64,000 nucleotides of DNA from Warburgia ugandensis (GCA_035236585.1 CP141130.1:80547944-80611943), one strand, 5' to 3'. Counted from the first letter of the stretch, positions 12,601 through 24,052 are shown. Made by a program: numbers and translations. Notes: generated from the letters alone by a model not told the origin.

Positions 12601-15600
12601 CATGGAGCTTGCTAATGGTGAGACTGAAAAGAATTCAACCCTTTGAGCAATTGTAGTGCCAAGCATCCTTATGGTACATACATCCAGCCACCATCCACAC
12701 ATCAAAGGGAAAACACCAAGTTCAATCACCAGAAGAAAAGCAACCTTAACCATGGTCATCAAGTGTCGCATTCCAGCTAGAAACTGTTTAATAAGGGATG
12801 GAATTGCCTCCGCTATTGAAGCAATCCCATAAAGCCTTCCCATAGTCAAAGGCTCACCTCTAGTATAACGAATTAAAGCAACGAGACCAAAATAGAAGAA
12901 GACCATACAAAATATAGAAATATAGCCGATGGCAAGAGTAGTAATGCCAGAAAGGGTTGAGCTCCCAAAGCTTGTCCCTTTCAATAGATCTGTCACAACT
13001 GGTCTGCTAATGCTATTTGAGACTTCTTCCACTCCAGTTGAATTTACTCTCAAGGATTCTGCAGCCACCTCCACGACATGCCCAACTAGGCTGTCATTAT
13101 TGCCTCCAGACGACAAGTTCGTAACAGCAGTCAATGCACTCTTCAGTGTGTTGTTTGCTAAGGAAAGGGCCGACTCTGTTAAAGGCATGACTGTCGATAA
13201 CACAGGACTAGAAGTTGAAAAAAACCAAGATATATAATAGAGGGCCACCCGTCCTAATGAGAAGGGCAGGAAAATTACTACACTGAGAAATATTGCATTG
13301 CTTGCTAGAACCTGTCAAAAAATGAAAGTTATTCAGAAACTACTTTCAAGAAAGGACATGGCAAATAAAGGCTTACCAGGAAATGACACAGTACTGCTTA
13401 ATTTAATAGATACATTACTTTCAAGAAATGTATGAATTCCTTTATGCATACACCAAAGCCCAGGTAATTACATATGAGAATTTTCAAGCAACAAGTCAGG
13501 GGTATATAAGTACGCACCAAGTCCAAGCAATTACACTGAGAATCTGGGGTACTATACCAGGAACATCCAGCAATATGTATTATGCACTAGTTTGTGCTAG
13601 AAGCATGACAATTTCTTGTAGCCTTTTAAGCATGTAAAATACAATAGAATAGACCATATAATTGATGTTATGAAAATAAAGAAAAATCCACTACAAGGAA
13701 GGTAAATCCACAACATGGAAGGCAATTCTCTACTCAGATTCCTTTAGTCCTATTTTCTTTTTTTATTCATATGACGAGACAGGCAGGACACTGAGCGCTG
13801 TGTTGGAGGATATACACAGCCACTGCAGCTGACTGTCGCAGATCAGCACAGAGAAATACAAACAACAACTAAAATAAAAAAGAACTAAGTTTGCCAGCAA
13901 AAACCATTCTAAATCCTGAGTACACTGCAAGCAAAAGAGATCACTTGCCAGTGACAAATGAGAGAAATGACCATTGAGTAAAGGAGACGAACCATTATCG
14001 AGTGACCAATCAGGAGAAACTCGAGGTATAAAGAAAATTAAGTTACAAAGTAGCAAAGAAAGATCGACTCACAGTTATTGCATTTTCCACCAAGTGAAAC
14101 ACAGGCCCTTGCATGCCAACAAGCTCATCAAAGGGTACATCTTCTGCACCATCAGCATCATCCAGGCCATCAAACATCTGTTCAACGTGTGCCTCAAGAC
14201 GTGCAGCTTGCATTTCCAACCGAGCAGCAACATTTTCAGCATTTCTTCTAATTATCTGCCCTGCCCCAGCAATACCCTGAGCCCCACCAGCATCTTCACC
14301 ATGCACATCACGAGCATGAATTCTATTGCCTGGTGCAGCTGGTCTTCTTACAGCACCAGCACCAAATCTGTCTTGACCTTCATCTTCTCTCTCAGCATCA
14401 GGGCCGCCCAGCTCCCGGAGATGTCTAAAATAGTCTCTCAAAGAAGTAGCCCCCAGAAATATAAATACAATACTAGCAGAAAGTAAGAATCCATGCAAGC
14501 AATCAGTAAGCATCAGAGTTGCAGACATGTGACTCAAGAATAGTCTCTGGGCTTCACCAAAGCTCCTCACAAATATTAGTCGCCATGTCCAGAATGTAAT
14601 GAAAGGTATTATGAGAAGCCAAACAGAAAGCACAAAAGCAAGGCGCAGGAAGAACTGCAAGATATGGCAAGCTTTCACAGCCATCCCAACTACAAACTCC
14701 TGGAAAGGTAGCTGTGCTGGAGCATTCTCAGCATAAACAGGGGAGAAAGAAAATGCGCGTTTGCACACCTATGGAGAATGGAAAATGCATTAGTCGACGT
14801 CAATGCAATAAACTCACTGTTGAAGAACATGCATAAATTTATCAAAAGCGAGTTGAAATGAATAAGGTGAAGAAAACTGAGAAACCAACAGGACCAATCG
14901 CGACCACTAGCACCTGTTCCTAAGCCCCAACAGGGTGCTAGTTTTTCTTTTGCAGATGTTCCTAAGAGGGTTTAGTTGATACCCATTAATAAGCAGGGCC
15001 AAGACATCTCAAATACCATGTGTGCACAAGACAAAATCAATAAAATCTACCTAAGACTATGCATTAGCATTTGGAATGACAGGCCTCCTGTAGCAAGGTT
15101 AACAACCTGATCCTTGTCCACCCAACCTAACCGCAATCTACCTAACAACTACATAGCTGATTTCATGTAGGTTGGTAAGACCTCTCTTTTTCTATTATAA
15201 GTTTCTTAACATCAAGCAACTTTTCTTGATATAATATATATACATATATAAGGTCTATAGAAGAGAATACTTAAGTTCTTTTATTTCCCTTTTTTTTTTT
15301 GGGACAATTCTAAGGATATTTATCCCTGAATCTTGCTCCAAATAAGTTAGGCAGATGCTACTCCACTCAACGGGACAATTTTCCTCCATCTTACATAATT
15401 CAAACAAGTCTTGCTGAAGATGTTAGATTATAAACATAAAAATGGAAGCTTTCATTCAGTTACCTAAGGTGGTTGGACTTGCAAATGCAACGGAAAATCA
15501 TTTGTCACCAGCCCCTTGCCAGAGCTCTAGAGGTTTCCTTCCCCAAGTTAATAATTCCTAATGTAAGAAGGGCAGCCCCGCTGCACAAAGCCCCTGCTAT

Positions 15601-18600
15601 GCAAGGTCCGGGGAAGGGGCAGACCACAAGGGCCTAAAGTACACAGCCTTAACTTGCATTTTGCAAGAGGCTGTTTCCACGCCTTGAACCCGTGACCTCA
15701 AGGTCATACAACGACAACTTTTACCATTGCGCCAAGGCTCCCCTTCTAATAATTCCTAATGTATCTCTCTGAGACAAGGGAGGGTGTAAACATAAAGCTA
15801 GAGTTATGGAGAGAAGCACTAGAATCTGAAGAATTTAAAATTAGTTGAACTAAGACAGAATATATGGAATGTAATTTTAGCAAGGAGCGTAGGAGTGGAA
15901 CCCTAGTCAAGATTGATAACCAAGAAGTCCCCGTGAAAGACCTCTTTCGGTACTTAGGATCATTGATCCATGAGAGTGGAGAGATTGAGAGGGAGGTTAC
16001 CTAGAGAATCCAAGCGGGTTGAAACAAATAGAGACATGCATCTGGAGTTTTATGTGATCGGCGGGTGCCACTCAAACTAAAAGGAAATTCTATAGGATGG
16101 CTATAAGGCCGGCCATGCTCTATGGATCAGAGTGTTGGCCAGTTAAGGAACATGATACTCATTGGATGAGTGTCGCAGAAATGAGGATGTTGAGATGGAT
16201 GAATGGTAAAACAAGAAAGGACAGAATTAGAAATGAAAATATTAGAGGAAATTTAGGGGTAGCACCAATAGGTAATAAGATAAGGGAGATTAGACTTAGA
16301 TGGTTTGTACATGTCCAAAGGAGACCAACAACAGCACTAGTTAGAAGGAGTGAGGCAATACAAGTAGAAGGTTCTAAAAGGGCAAGGGGAAGGCCCAAAA
16401 GAAAATGGATAGAAGTGGTGAGGAAAGATTTAAAAACTTTGGGACTAAATGAAACCATGGTATTTAATAGAGTAGAATGGAGGAATAAGATTCATGTGGC
16501 TGACCCCTAATTGGGATAAGGTCTTGATGATGATGATGATGATGATGATTTCTTTGAAATCTTTTAGCTTGAGAAATCTCATTTATAAGGAATTGGCACT
16601 GTTTTTCTACTCGGTTTTTAGGTATACAAAATGGATCAAATGACCAAGCTTTAGGAATCATGATTCTCTATGGATGGTGCCCATGCTTGAGCGTGGCCTT
16701 TGATTGCACATCTTGTTTGCATATTATGAAATGCTATTAGAAAATGGAGCTTGAAATTACTATGTTCAATTCTAAGAATACAATATTTATATTTTTCTAG
16801 GGACTTTCAAATGGGGATTCAAACAACAATGGAAAGGAGAAAATTAAATATTTTAAAAGGCTGAACCTACAACACCAAATGTAGATGATGAGCCCAGACA
16901 GAGAACAAATTTGCACATTTTCAGATATATAGGGCAAAAATATGATACAATAAGATTTAAAATATCATAAATTAAGAAATGATACGCCCTACCTGTTCTT
17001 GACAATGAAACTACTCAATCCTAATGTATTGAGAGATGTGGTCTAAGTGATTTTAGCAACTAGTTAGAACATAGCTCTGTTACTAAAACAAGAAAAAAGA
17101 AATTGGGAATTTCAAGCAGAACGTCCTCTTAGGCCACTTCTATCGATGTCCAGCTCTCATTAACTGAGAGAGCATATCAGCTCCAAGGTATTAGAATGCT
17201 AACTGGGTATTCTGGTCAACAAAGCACTGTAATCCTCCTATTTTGAATGTGCTGTTAAAGGAAAAGATGAAAACGGAATCTTAGAGCCATCAACAAGGAG
17301 GAAAGGGGAAATTACTTTAAAAATAAATTTGAAAAGAAGCGGAAGCAAGAAAGGTGCAGTGATGCAAGAGTGAACCTCAATTGGGAAGATCCAAGGCTGC
17401 CTTTTGAGTGTGTGTGGGGGGGGTGGTGGTGTTTGCGCATGTAGTGCATGTGTCCACCATTTCAAAAAACTGAAGAAGGTTATTGAGTCACTCAAGGTTC
17501 ATCATTGTTCTGGAAACATGTATGACTTGATGCTCTGAATCCAGCTGATTTCTCAACCTAAGCATTCCCAAACATAAGGGGAAGGGATGTATAGATTAAA
17601 CCTACATATCTTGATCAACTCCAAAAGTAACATGAGTCTGGTAGCATTTAAACAGTTCAGGAAGACATTCTGTCACAGCAAAAGATTCAAGAATGATATA
17701 GGAATTCTAGATTTAGGAGATAAAACAACAGAAATCTACCAAGAAAAAGCTAAATATTGATAAATTTCTGGAGGTATAAGAAGAATTTCTTCTTCTTTAT
17801 ATTTCAAAGAAGATTAACGCCAGATATAGGAAAGTTGTTGAAAAATAGAGATTCATGCATTGCATGGATTCCATTAAAGCTAAAATTAGGACTATTTTTC
17901 CGGCTGGAAGATCTGGGATTTTGGGAGGTTTAAGAGCCAAAAACTCAAATTGCAGCAACAGTCAGATAGTTAAGATAGATCTGGATATTTAAACCTCTTT
18001 CGTTATTCTAGAGACAACCCCCTTCTTGAATTTTAAATATTCTCAAACAGTTCATCTTGCTTACTTTCCAACAAACATATTTAAAGTAACAATGAAGACA
18101 AGTGTGTGAAAGGGAGCAATAATAAGGATGTGAACTTAGTATGTTTTCATTAAGGTTTACCCTTCCTCTAGTTTGCAGCAGACCATAATCAAGAACTCTC
18201 CATCTATACCTGATAAGCTTTCTAAAACAGACCTGTTCATTTTCCTTTTTGTCCATCTTCCTTTCATGTTTTCTTTTGCCTTTGCTTTTTTCCTTTCCTT
18301 TTCCTACTTAATAGCCTGAAATCCAGTCTTTAATGGGTTGTACAAGTGAAATACAATAAGCAGGTTACAAGTAGCATTCCACCATGCAGGCCCATGTGCT
18401 TTCACAGCCAATAAAAAATGAATTTTCATTGCTATGCCCTTGAAAGACCTTCGGCCTAGAATTTCTCAATGGAATATTTTTTTTCTTTTTAAATAAACAA
18501 TGGAATTGGTGATAAATTTAAACAGGACCTATATAATGCATATACTCTAAATAGCATGATAGTTTAACTAAAAGTGTTAAATATGCTTTGGACATGATAG

Positions 18601-20958
18601 TTATTCAGGCTGACATAAGTATCCAAGAACATGAAGTATCAGTACAAGCTGCACAATATCATGCTATAGACAACACATTGAGGGGCCACAAGCATCAAAT
18701 ATCACCATCCTACTAAGGAACAGGATTTTACCATTTTTTCATTGAGCACTGAAACAGAGACCAGATGTGGTATACTTACAAGCATACTAATCAATGATTT
18801 AGAATTAGAAATTTCAACTATAATATTCCTCAAATAGCCATGATCTTGAGAAATTAAAGGGTGAGTTGTATGAGGTAGTCACCCCCTTAATCGTATTTGG
18901 CAAAATTCACAACTTATGCTAATAGTCTTCCCTTTTTCTCCTCTTCTCTCGTCCTCTCATGTTCTATATTAATTATCTTGTAATGAAAAATAAACATTTT
19001 AAGGATCATGGCCCTTTCAGTGGCATGCAACATCTACCCAGCTGCATAATGTCCATGGGATTGTAACATTAGGTTTTCTGACAGAGCTACCTAAAAAGCT
19101 TCTTGATTTCTAAACCTATTTTAAACTCTGAACTTCTTCCTTTTTCCTCACATAGGCACATAAGACAGAAAATTTTCCATGTCTTAAGAACCTCTTGAAT
19201 TGGAAATACCAAACTTTGCACTTTTCCTTGATAACGCCCTCCACAATCTGGGCAAACTTAATCAGGAATGGTAAATTCAGATTCCAAAATTTATCACATA
19301 TCATAAACATGCAACTCAACAACATCTGTGCCAAACTAGCCATTTAGGTTACTACTGGACACTGACAAGAATCATGGAAACATCACCAGTCCCATGTCTT
19401 TCAGCCACTTTTGGGCCTTGACATATCATTCAGTACAGATCTTTCTTTGGATAATTGTGGACCATTTTTGCTACATCGTCAATCCACCATTCTTCCACAT
19501 AGGACACTGGAATGAATAATGATTCGATGTAGTCCCAAATGGAGTTACGGAGACACCCAACATGAAATCAGCATATGTTATGCCACAAAAGCCAAAGTAC
19601 ATCATTTTCATTGCATTTTTTTGTTGATGGTTAGGTATCCAAAGTGTCAACCTTCATCCATTCCAAACAATTACATGCTCCATATAAAACCCCTGGTGAT
19701 ATAGTTCATCGTCCACTGCAAATACTGTCAAGTAAACGACCTTGAGTTTGTGCAAAGTTCGTCAGTTTATTCTCGAATCAAGTTCCAAATTATACCACAT
19801 TCATGCCATTATGTTCGTCCCCAATTAGGCAGCCAACGTATCAACCCCCATCCCTTCCAAAAAATTGCATGTGCATATAAACTTGTTGATGCTACAATTC
19901 ATCACCAGCTGCAAATACCCTAAAGTAAATGACCCCGAGTTCAGCCATGTTCAGCAATTTTTTTCAAATTTACTGCCACGTTCATGAATCACAAATTCAT
20001 TCCCTAACCAAGAAAAGAAAATTGGGATTCAATTCCACAAGAATCACTTACCCAAATACATCTGTGCTAACCGAACACATATGGAATGTCAAACCCAGCA
20101 TGAACCAGTAAATTCTCGTGGCAGTGGTAAGGAATGGAAGACACATGTAACGGAAAAGACACATAATTGCCATTTCCAGACCATTTGATCGTTCCAAATT
20201 AGGCAACTAAGATGTCAACCCCATCTATTCCAAACAATTACGTGTTCCATATAAAAGCTCTGCTTTCTAGTTCATCATCAACTAGAAATATCCTCAAGTA
20301 AACGCATCGAGTTCCTGCCAAGTTCACCGATTTTTCTCTAATAAACTGCCACACCCAAGAATAAAAAAATACAATCCCCATCCGAAGAAAAGGTACAATT
20401 GGATAAATTCCACAAGAGTCTTTAGCAAATTAGAATCTAAGTACACATCTGTGCCACCATAACACATGAAAACGAAAACGCAGCATGCAACCAGTAAATT
20501 CTCGTCACAAATGGCAAGCAATGGGAACAAACTGATAGAATTAAAACAAGAATTCTCCATCTAGAACAAGAATTAAAGCCCTCAAAGAAGTAACATAAAG
20601 TCGTATCAGAGATGACCAACGAGAAACTATAAAAACCAAAAAAAGGGAAAAATTACAGACAAACATATACCTCACACCGGCGAGCGTTGCTATGATTCAA
20701 CCACTGCAAAAGACAATCTTGATGAACAAATTTAATACTGCCGCTGCATGCACAAGGATACCGAAGGGGATTTTCAGCATCACCTGGATTCCGGCAGATC
20801 CTGCAAACGTCTTCTTCCTCATCATCATCAACATACCTGCTAGCCACGGACGGAGAAGGGTTCTTTTCTTCCGGAGAAGATGAAGAAGAAGAAACTCCGG
20901 CGGTGATTCCATCATTATCTTCCTGAGAACTGATTGATGCCGCTGCTGCAATCTCCAT
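3693..20958 (-). CDS. SUD1: SUD1/CER9/DOA10-type RING-CH E3 ubiquitin ligase, complete, nine exons
   Basis: Coding exons, minus strand in order: 20671-20958, 14073-14768, 12535-13311, 12228-12439, 11751-12122, 4830-4987, 4593-4756, 4359-4505, 3693-4226. All borders are GT-AG. The total of 3348 nt gives 1115 residues plus TAG; Arabidopsis SUD1 is about 1108. Exon 1 starts at MEIAAAAS and carries an acidic/Ser-rich leader and a C4HC3 RING-CH domain (ligands C52, C55, C69, C71, H79, C82, C95; C98 falls in exon 2). Many membrane spans follow (for example ACHILQFFLRLAFVLSVWLL, the LLLVLAWMTLLLFNS segment and LIGLLFELLVIVP), and the tail ends in GLRLRRANQHD and QAVA. In this family the protein sits in the ER membrane and marks ERAD substrates; in Arabidopsis it dampens HMG-CoA reductase activity and affects cuticular wax and ABA responses. 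Family assignment is firm; conserved function is inference. Confidence 0.96.
4227..4829 (-). other. SUD1 introns 6-8 (short introns)
   Basis: Intron 8 is 4227-4358, intron 7 is 4506-4592 and intron 6 is 4757-4829, each GT-AG on the minus strand, separating exons 9, 8, 7 and 6. Phases are 0, 0 and 1, so no residue is lost when the exons are joined. Confidence 0.85.
5013..5488. repeat. Tandem duplication, two units, period 241 bp
   Basis: The block beginning gtcagccaataaactttgg at 5013 recurs at 5254. Both units run on through tatcaagcacatagcaattt and end in ttttgtatggcaaataat. They differ by scattered substitutions and small indels. The first unit starts 25 bp from the intron 5 acceptor of SUD1. 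Confidence 0.9.
6176..6315 (-). mobile_element. RTE-type LINE, 3' end fragment
   Basis: The minus strand reads the RTE 3' end: the remnant of the VVRKDLK-type C-terminus, then an AGCCGACCCCTAATTAGGAT-like stretch, then a GAC/GAT trinucleotide tail (plus strand cgtcatcgtcgtcgtcc). The same ending occurs at 16500-16550 on the plus strand. Confidence 0.7.
8650..10330 (-). mobile_element. RTE-type LINE, internally deleted and dead
   Basis: Minus strand, 5' to 3': endonuclease pieces NIISAYASQLGLEDRIKRQF and GADLNVHVGKEKEGY (about 10060-9890) run almost directly into reverse transcriptase pieces FMDLE-stop-AYDKVPR (about 9670-9625) and FVDNIVLIDKTNE (about 9440-9400), ending in a C-terminal segment GHVQWRLK...VVRKDLN (8897-8685) and an RTE-style tail at about 8650. 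The endonuclease-to-RT spacer and the first part of RT are missing. In-frame stops are present, and the catalytic (F/Y)ADD box reads FVDN, so the copy cannot be active. It lies in SUD1 intron 5 in the same orientation as the gene. Confidence 0.82.
12123..12534 (-). other. SUD1 introns 3 and 4 with exon 4 between
   Basis: Intron 4 (12123-12227) and intron 3 (12440-12534) flank exon 4 (12228-12439), which encodes RNGVLYFLRDPADPNYNPF and the DPVHKHARR segment, among the most conserved parts of plant DOA10 proteins. Donors are GTAAGTT and GTATGATC. Confidence 0.85.
13312..14072 (-). other. SUD1 intron 2
   Basis: GT-AG intron of 761 bp between exon 2 (ends ENAIT) and exon 3 (starts VLASNAIFL). 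No repeat or RNA gene recognised. Confidence 0.8.
15566..15746 (-). mobile_element. Au-SINE copy 2, nearly full length, with 17-bp target duplication
   Basis: Minus strand: GGGGAGCCTTGGCGCAATGG (A box), GACCTTGAGGTCACGGGTTC-like B box, GCAAAATGCAAG, and GGGGCTGCCC at the end. It is flanked by perfect direct repeats taataattcctaatgta at 15549-15565 and 15747-15763, the hallmark of LINE-mediated insertion. Confidence 0.92.
15830..16549 (+). mobile_element. RTE-type LINE 3' fragment with (GAT)n tail
   Basis: The plus strand encodes the RT connection region (KTEYMECNFS..., VKDLFRYLGSLIHESGEI) and then an open stretch 16097-16510 with RPAMLYGSECWPVKEHD, RMLRWMNGKTRKDRIRNE, RGRPKRKWIEVVRKDLK and a terminal HVADP. 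This is the classic C-terminus of plant RTE reverse transcriptases. It ends in ttgggataaggtcttgatga and a GATGAT microsatellite at 16529-16549. There are stops in the upstream part. It is 5'-truncated and lies antisense to SUD1. Confidence 0.88.
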
Positions 20959-20974
20959 GATTGACAAGGTTACG

Positions 20975-21000
20975 GTTAGGGTTAGCGCTAGGGTTTTGGT
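20975..21000 (-). promoter_or_regulatory. Telo-box-like motifs in the SUD1 leader
   Basis: On the minus strand, CCAAAACCCTAG and CTAACCCTAACC lie 17-42 nt upstream of the SUD1 ATG. AAACCCTA is the core plant telo-box, common near transcription starts of housekeeping genes. The GA-rich minus-strand sequence upstream (21005-21055) is probably 5' UTR or core promoter. A regulatory role is inferred. Confidence 0.5.
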
Positions 21001-21055
21001 GCCCTAAATTTCTTCCTGCTCTTTCTTCCTCTTTCTTTCTCTTTGGGTTGAGGGG

Positions 21056-22590
21056 CAAACAGAAGGTGGGAGGAAAGAAACCAGAAAATTCAAGGGTAGA
21101 AAGATAAGCGGTGCGAATAGTAAATGAAAACGTAGGCAAATGCAGCCTCGATATCCGTCCTTCGTCCAATTCCACATTTCAAGAATGTCACTTTTTGCCC
21201 CGTTTGGAAAGCAGTCTTTAAGGTGGCAACTCGTGTACATTGCGAAGGGCGCACGTGTGTTAACTGCGTCGTGACCGGTGCTCACAGCCTTTCAGTTGCA
21301 GGACCCGTCCATAGTTTCCTAGAGATTATCTTTTGGAAATGACAGCTCACAGATTCTGTTCCACGTTGTAGGAAAAGTATTTTCATCCAAGGGGTCCACC
21401 TTTCTGATGATCTAACGGTTGCTAGTAATTATTTTGCCACAGATGAGCCCTATCCCAAAAATCACGGTGATATTACCATTGTTTTCTTCCCGAGAAATAT
21501 GACCATTTGTGGCAAAGCTGATGAAGATGAACGGTTTAGATCATTCAAAACGTGAACCCTTTAACTTTAACCAGGAAACTCCAAACAGGACTGTGGCGTT
21601 GTTCCAAAAGACGCGGTATAGCAGAATGTCAAGATTTTGCGAGTTCTTCGAAGATGTTTGCTTGTGTAGATCAGTGCATAGAGTGGAAACCGCTTGTCCA
21701 ACGGTGACACACTAGCTTTGCCATGCATATGTAAACTCATATCCGTTGGATAAAACTAAACACCGTTAACTGGAAAAGTCCAAAAAGCGCAACCAATGAC
21801 AAAAGAAGAGAAAAACCTCAAATGATCTGACGGTTAATATTATCTGATGGAGAAGACTTTTGGAGTATGCTGTAACTCAGATCTGGCCTATGAGATGACG
21901 GGATTGGATCACCAACCATATGTGGTGCGTGGGAATCCATGCACTGATCTACACGTGCAAACACCATACAAGAACTCATCTAAGATTACACTAACAGACT
22001 GATTTGGATCCCCAAACACGAGCGCCACACATCTACGTTCAAGATTTGTAGATGCTTCTCTTACTAAAATCGTGGCCTTGTATGTGCCACAAAGAGGTGG
22101 GGTGGGTTAGTTGGTCTAAATGATGAAAACAAGTCTTTGAATATTGTCCTTGATTATCTTGACCTCTTGATTTATTAGGTTGTTAATGATGGCCCAACCA
22201 ATGGCTGCGATCGCACATATCTCATGCACGATTCAATATCATCCGTCGGAATTCAATTCATAATGATGCTTTTTCAAACTGCACAATCCAAACCATCCAT
22301 GTAGTGGGCCAGATTTTGGAGGGCTCTATCGTAACCATTCCCTTGATGTAAGATCCCACGTTTGCAGATCCAAAACCATCTGTATGTGGATCACATCTTA
22401 CATTGGCAGCGCTCCAAAATGATTGAACATGCATTCCTAACCTTTGATTGTCATGGTCGTTGTTGTCACCACACTTTTTAGCCTTCCAGTTTAAACCATA
22501 GAACAATGGAAAATTAAAATCTTTCAATCGAGATGATCCGTTGGGCACGGCCTATCTAAGTGGGGCCAAGAAGATGAATTGGCTTGATGA
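21056..22590. other. SUD1 upstream intergenic region
   Basis: Non-coding DNA upstream of SUD1, expected to hold its promoter in the first few hundred bases. The stretch 21890-22560 has the wording of repeated intergenic DNA (for example gcacaatccaaaccatccat and atccgttggg), suggesting a decayed non-autonomous DNA transposon, but I found no terminal inverted repeats. Confidence 0.4.
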
Positions 22591-22679
22591 CACTTTCTCA
22601 AGGTAAAATCTCTCTCTCTCCACTAAAAGTCTACATGACAAGTCTTAGAAATATCAAGTAGATGAGATATTTGGTGACT

Positions 22680-23400
22680 AGGCCAAACTGAAAGAAATAT
22701 TCTATAGAATGGCCACAACGGCGGCCATGCTTTTATGGATCAAAATGTTAAGCAGCTAAGGAACAACATGTACATAGAATGAGCATAGCTGAAATAAAAT
22801 TGTTGAGATGGACGAGTCACAAAACAAAGAAGGATAGAATTAAAAGTAAAAACATTAGAGAAAAACTTAGAAGTAAGTTGAGGGAGGGAAGACTTAGATA
22901 GTTTAGATATGTCCAATAGAGACTAAAGATAGTATGGGTTAAAAGAAGTGAGCCAATCCAAGTCGAAAGCTCTAAAAGGGCTGGTCATGCTTCTATGGAT
23001 TAAAAAGTTAGGCAGTTAAGGAACAACATGTTCATAGGATGAGCATAGCTGAAATGAAAATATTGAAATGAAAGAGTGACATAACAAAGAAGAATAGAAT
23101 TATAAATGAAAATATTAGAAGAAACTTAGAAGTAAGATGAGAGAAGGCAAACTTAGATAGTTTAGATATGTTCAATGTAGAATAAAAACGATGCGGGCTA
23201 AAAGGAGTGAGCCGATCCAAGTGGAAGGCTCTAAAAGAGCAAAGGAAAGGTCCAAAATGATGTGAATAGAAGTAGTGAGAAAAGATTTAAAAGCTTTTAG
23301 ACTAAGAGAAGTCATGACACTTGATAGAAGAGAATGGAGGAACAATATTTGTGTAGCTGACACCTAATTGAGATAATGCTTTGATGACGATGATGATGAC
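22680..23400 (+). mobile_element. RTE-type LINE 3' fragment with internal tandem duplication
   Basis: The plus strand resembles the RTE C-terminus (AMLLWIKM, MSIAEIKLLRWTSHK, RSEPIQVESSKR). The segment starting ggccatgcttttatgg at 22723 recurs as ggtcatgcttctatgg at 22983, a period of about 260 bp. Only the second unit runs through to the 3' end (ctaattgagataatgctttgatgacgatgatgatgac). Multiple stops; dead. Confidence 0.78.
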
Positions 23401-23532
23401 ATCTAATCTTTCTCTTTGCTATTAAGCTCCCACAAAATTTTCAAAATTATGCTCATGCCACTAACTCTTTAACCACCATATTGCATTGATTTTTTAACCA
23501 TCATTTCTTTACAATATGACATACATGCCAGA

Positions 23533-23711
23533 AGGGGAGCCTTGGCGCAATGGTAAAAGTTGTTGTCGTGTGACCTTGAGGTCATGGGTTCAAGGTGTGA
23601 AAACAACTTCTTGCAAGATGCAAGGTAAAACTGTGTACTTTAGGCCCTTGTGGTCCGCCCCTTTCCCAGACCCCACATATGCAGGAGCTTCATGCACCAG
23701 GGCTGCCCCTT
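23533..23711 (+). mobile_element. Au-SINE copy 3, nearly full length
   Basis: Plus strand: GGGGAGCCTTGGCGCAATGG, GACCTTGAGGTCATGGGTTC, a CTTGTGGTCCGCCCC block and the terminal GGGCTGCCCC. Flanked by the 10-bp repeat atacatgcca at 23523-23532 and 23712-23721. Confidence 0.92.
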
Positions 23712-23864
23712 ATACATGCCAATTGCTCTTTATAGTTGCTCGTATCTCAATTCTGCTTCATGTACTTGTGACTACTTTGAAATATTTGTGGATCAGCCAA
23801 ATAATGGAACCAAATGCAACTTTCAATAGCAATTATAGTCTACATTTGCTGTTAAGTATTTGAA

Positions 23865-24031
23865 GGAGAGCCTAGCGTAATGGTAAAGTTGTCGTTGTAT
23901 GACCTTGAGATCACGAGTTCAAGGCATGGAAATAGCCTCTTGCAAAAAATGCTGCTACCATAGACCTTTGTAGTCTTCTCCTTCCCTGAACGCGACATAG
24001 GCGGGAGCTTCGTGCACCGGGGCTGCCTTTA
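23865..24031 (+). mobile_element. Au-SINE copy 4, with long imperfect target duplication
   Basis: Same family and strand as copy 3, starting GGAGAGCCTAGCGTAATGGT and ending GGGGCTGCCTTTA. Flanks at 23844-23864 and 24032-24052 match over 21 bp with two differences. Confidence 0.9.
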
Positions 24032-24052
24032 ATTTGCTGATAAGCATTTGAA

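Larger units (their letters stand above)
14769..20670 (-). other. SUD1 intron 1, 5.9 kb
   Basis: It separates the seventh and eighth zinc ligands of the RING-CH domain (C95 in exon 1, C98 in exon 2). It contains an Au-SINE (15566-15746) directly followed by a plus-strand RTE fragment (about 15830-16549). The stretch 16560-20670 is AT-rich without a recognised gene. Around 19.4-20.3 kb a diverged motif (ttaggcagccaacgtatcaa / accccatcccttccaaa / caattacatg) recurs three times, suggesting a decayed tandem repeat. Confidence 0.8.

Noticed and set aside
12929-13237. Plus-strand 102-residue frame
   Set aside because: Antisense of SUD1 exon 3.
16464-16661. Minus-strand frame with a run of histidines
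   Set aside because: It is the antisense of the (GAT)n tail of the RTE fragment; the His run comes from the microsatellite.
23533-23620. tRNA gene suggested by A- and B-box-like words
   Set aside because: These belong to Au-SINEs; there is no complete cloverleaf or anticodon stem, and target duplications flank the copies.
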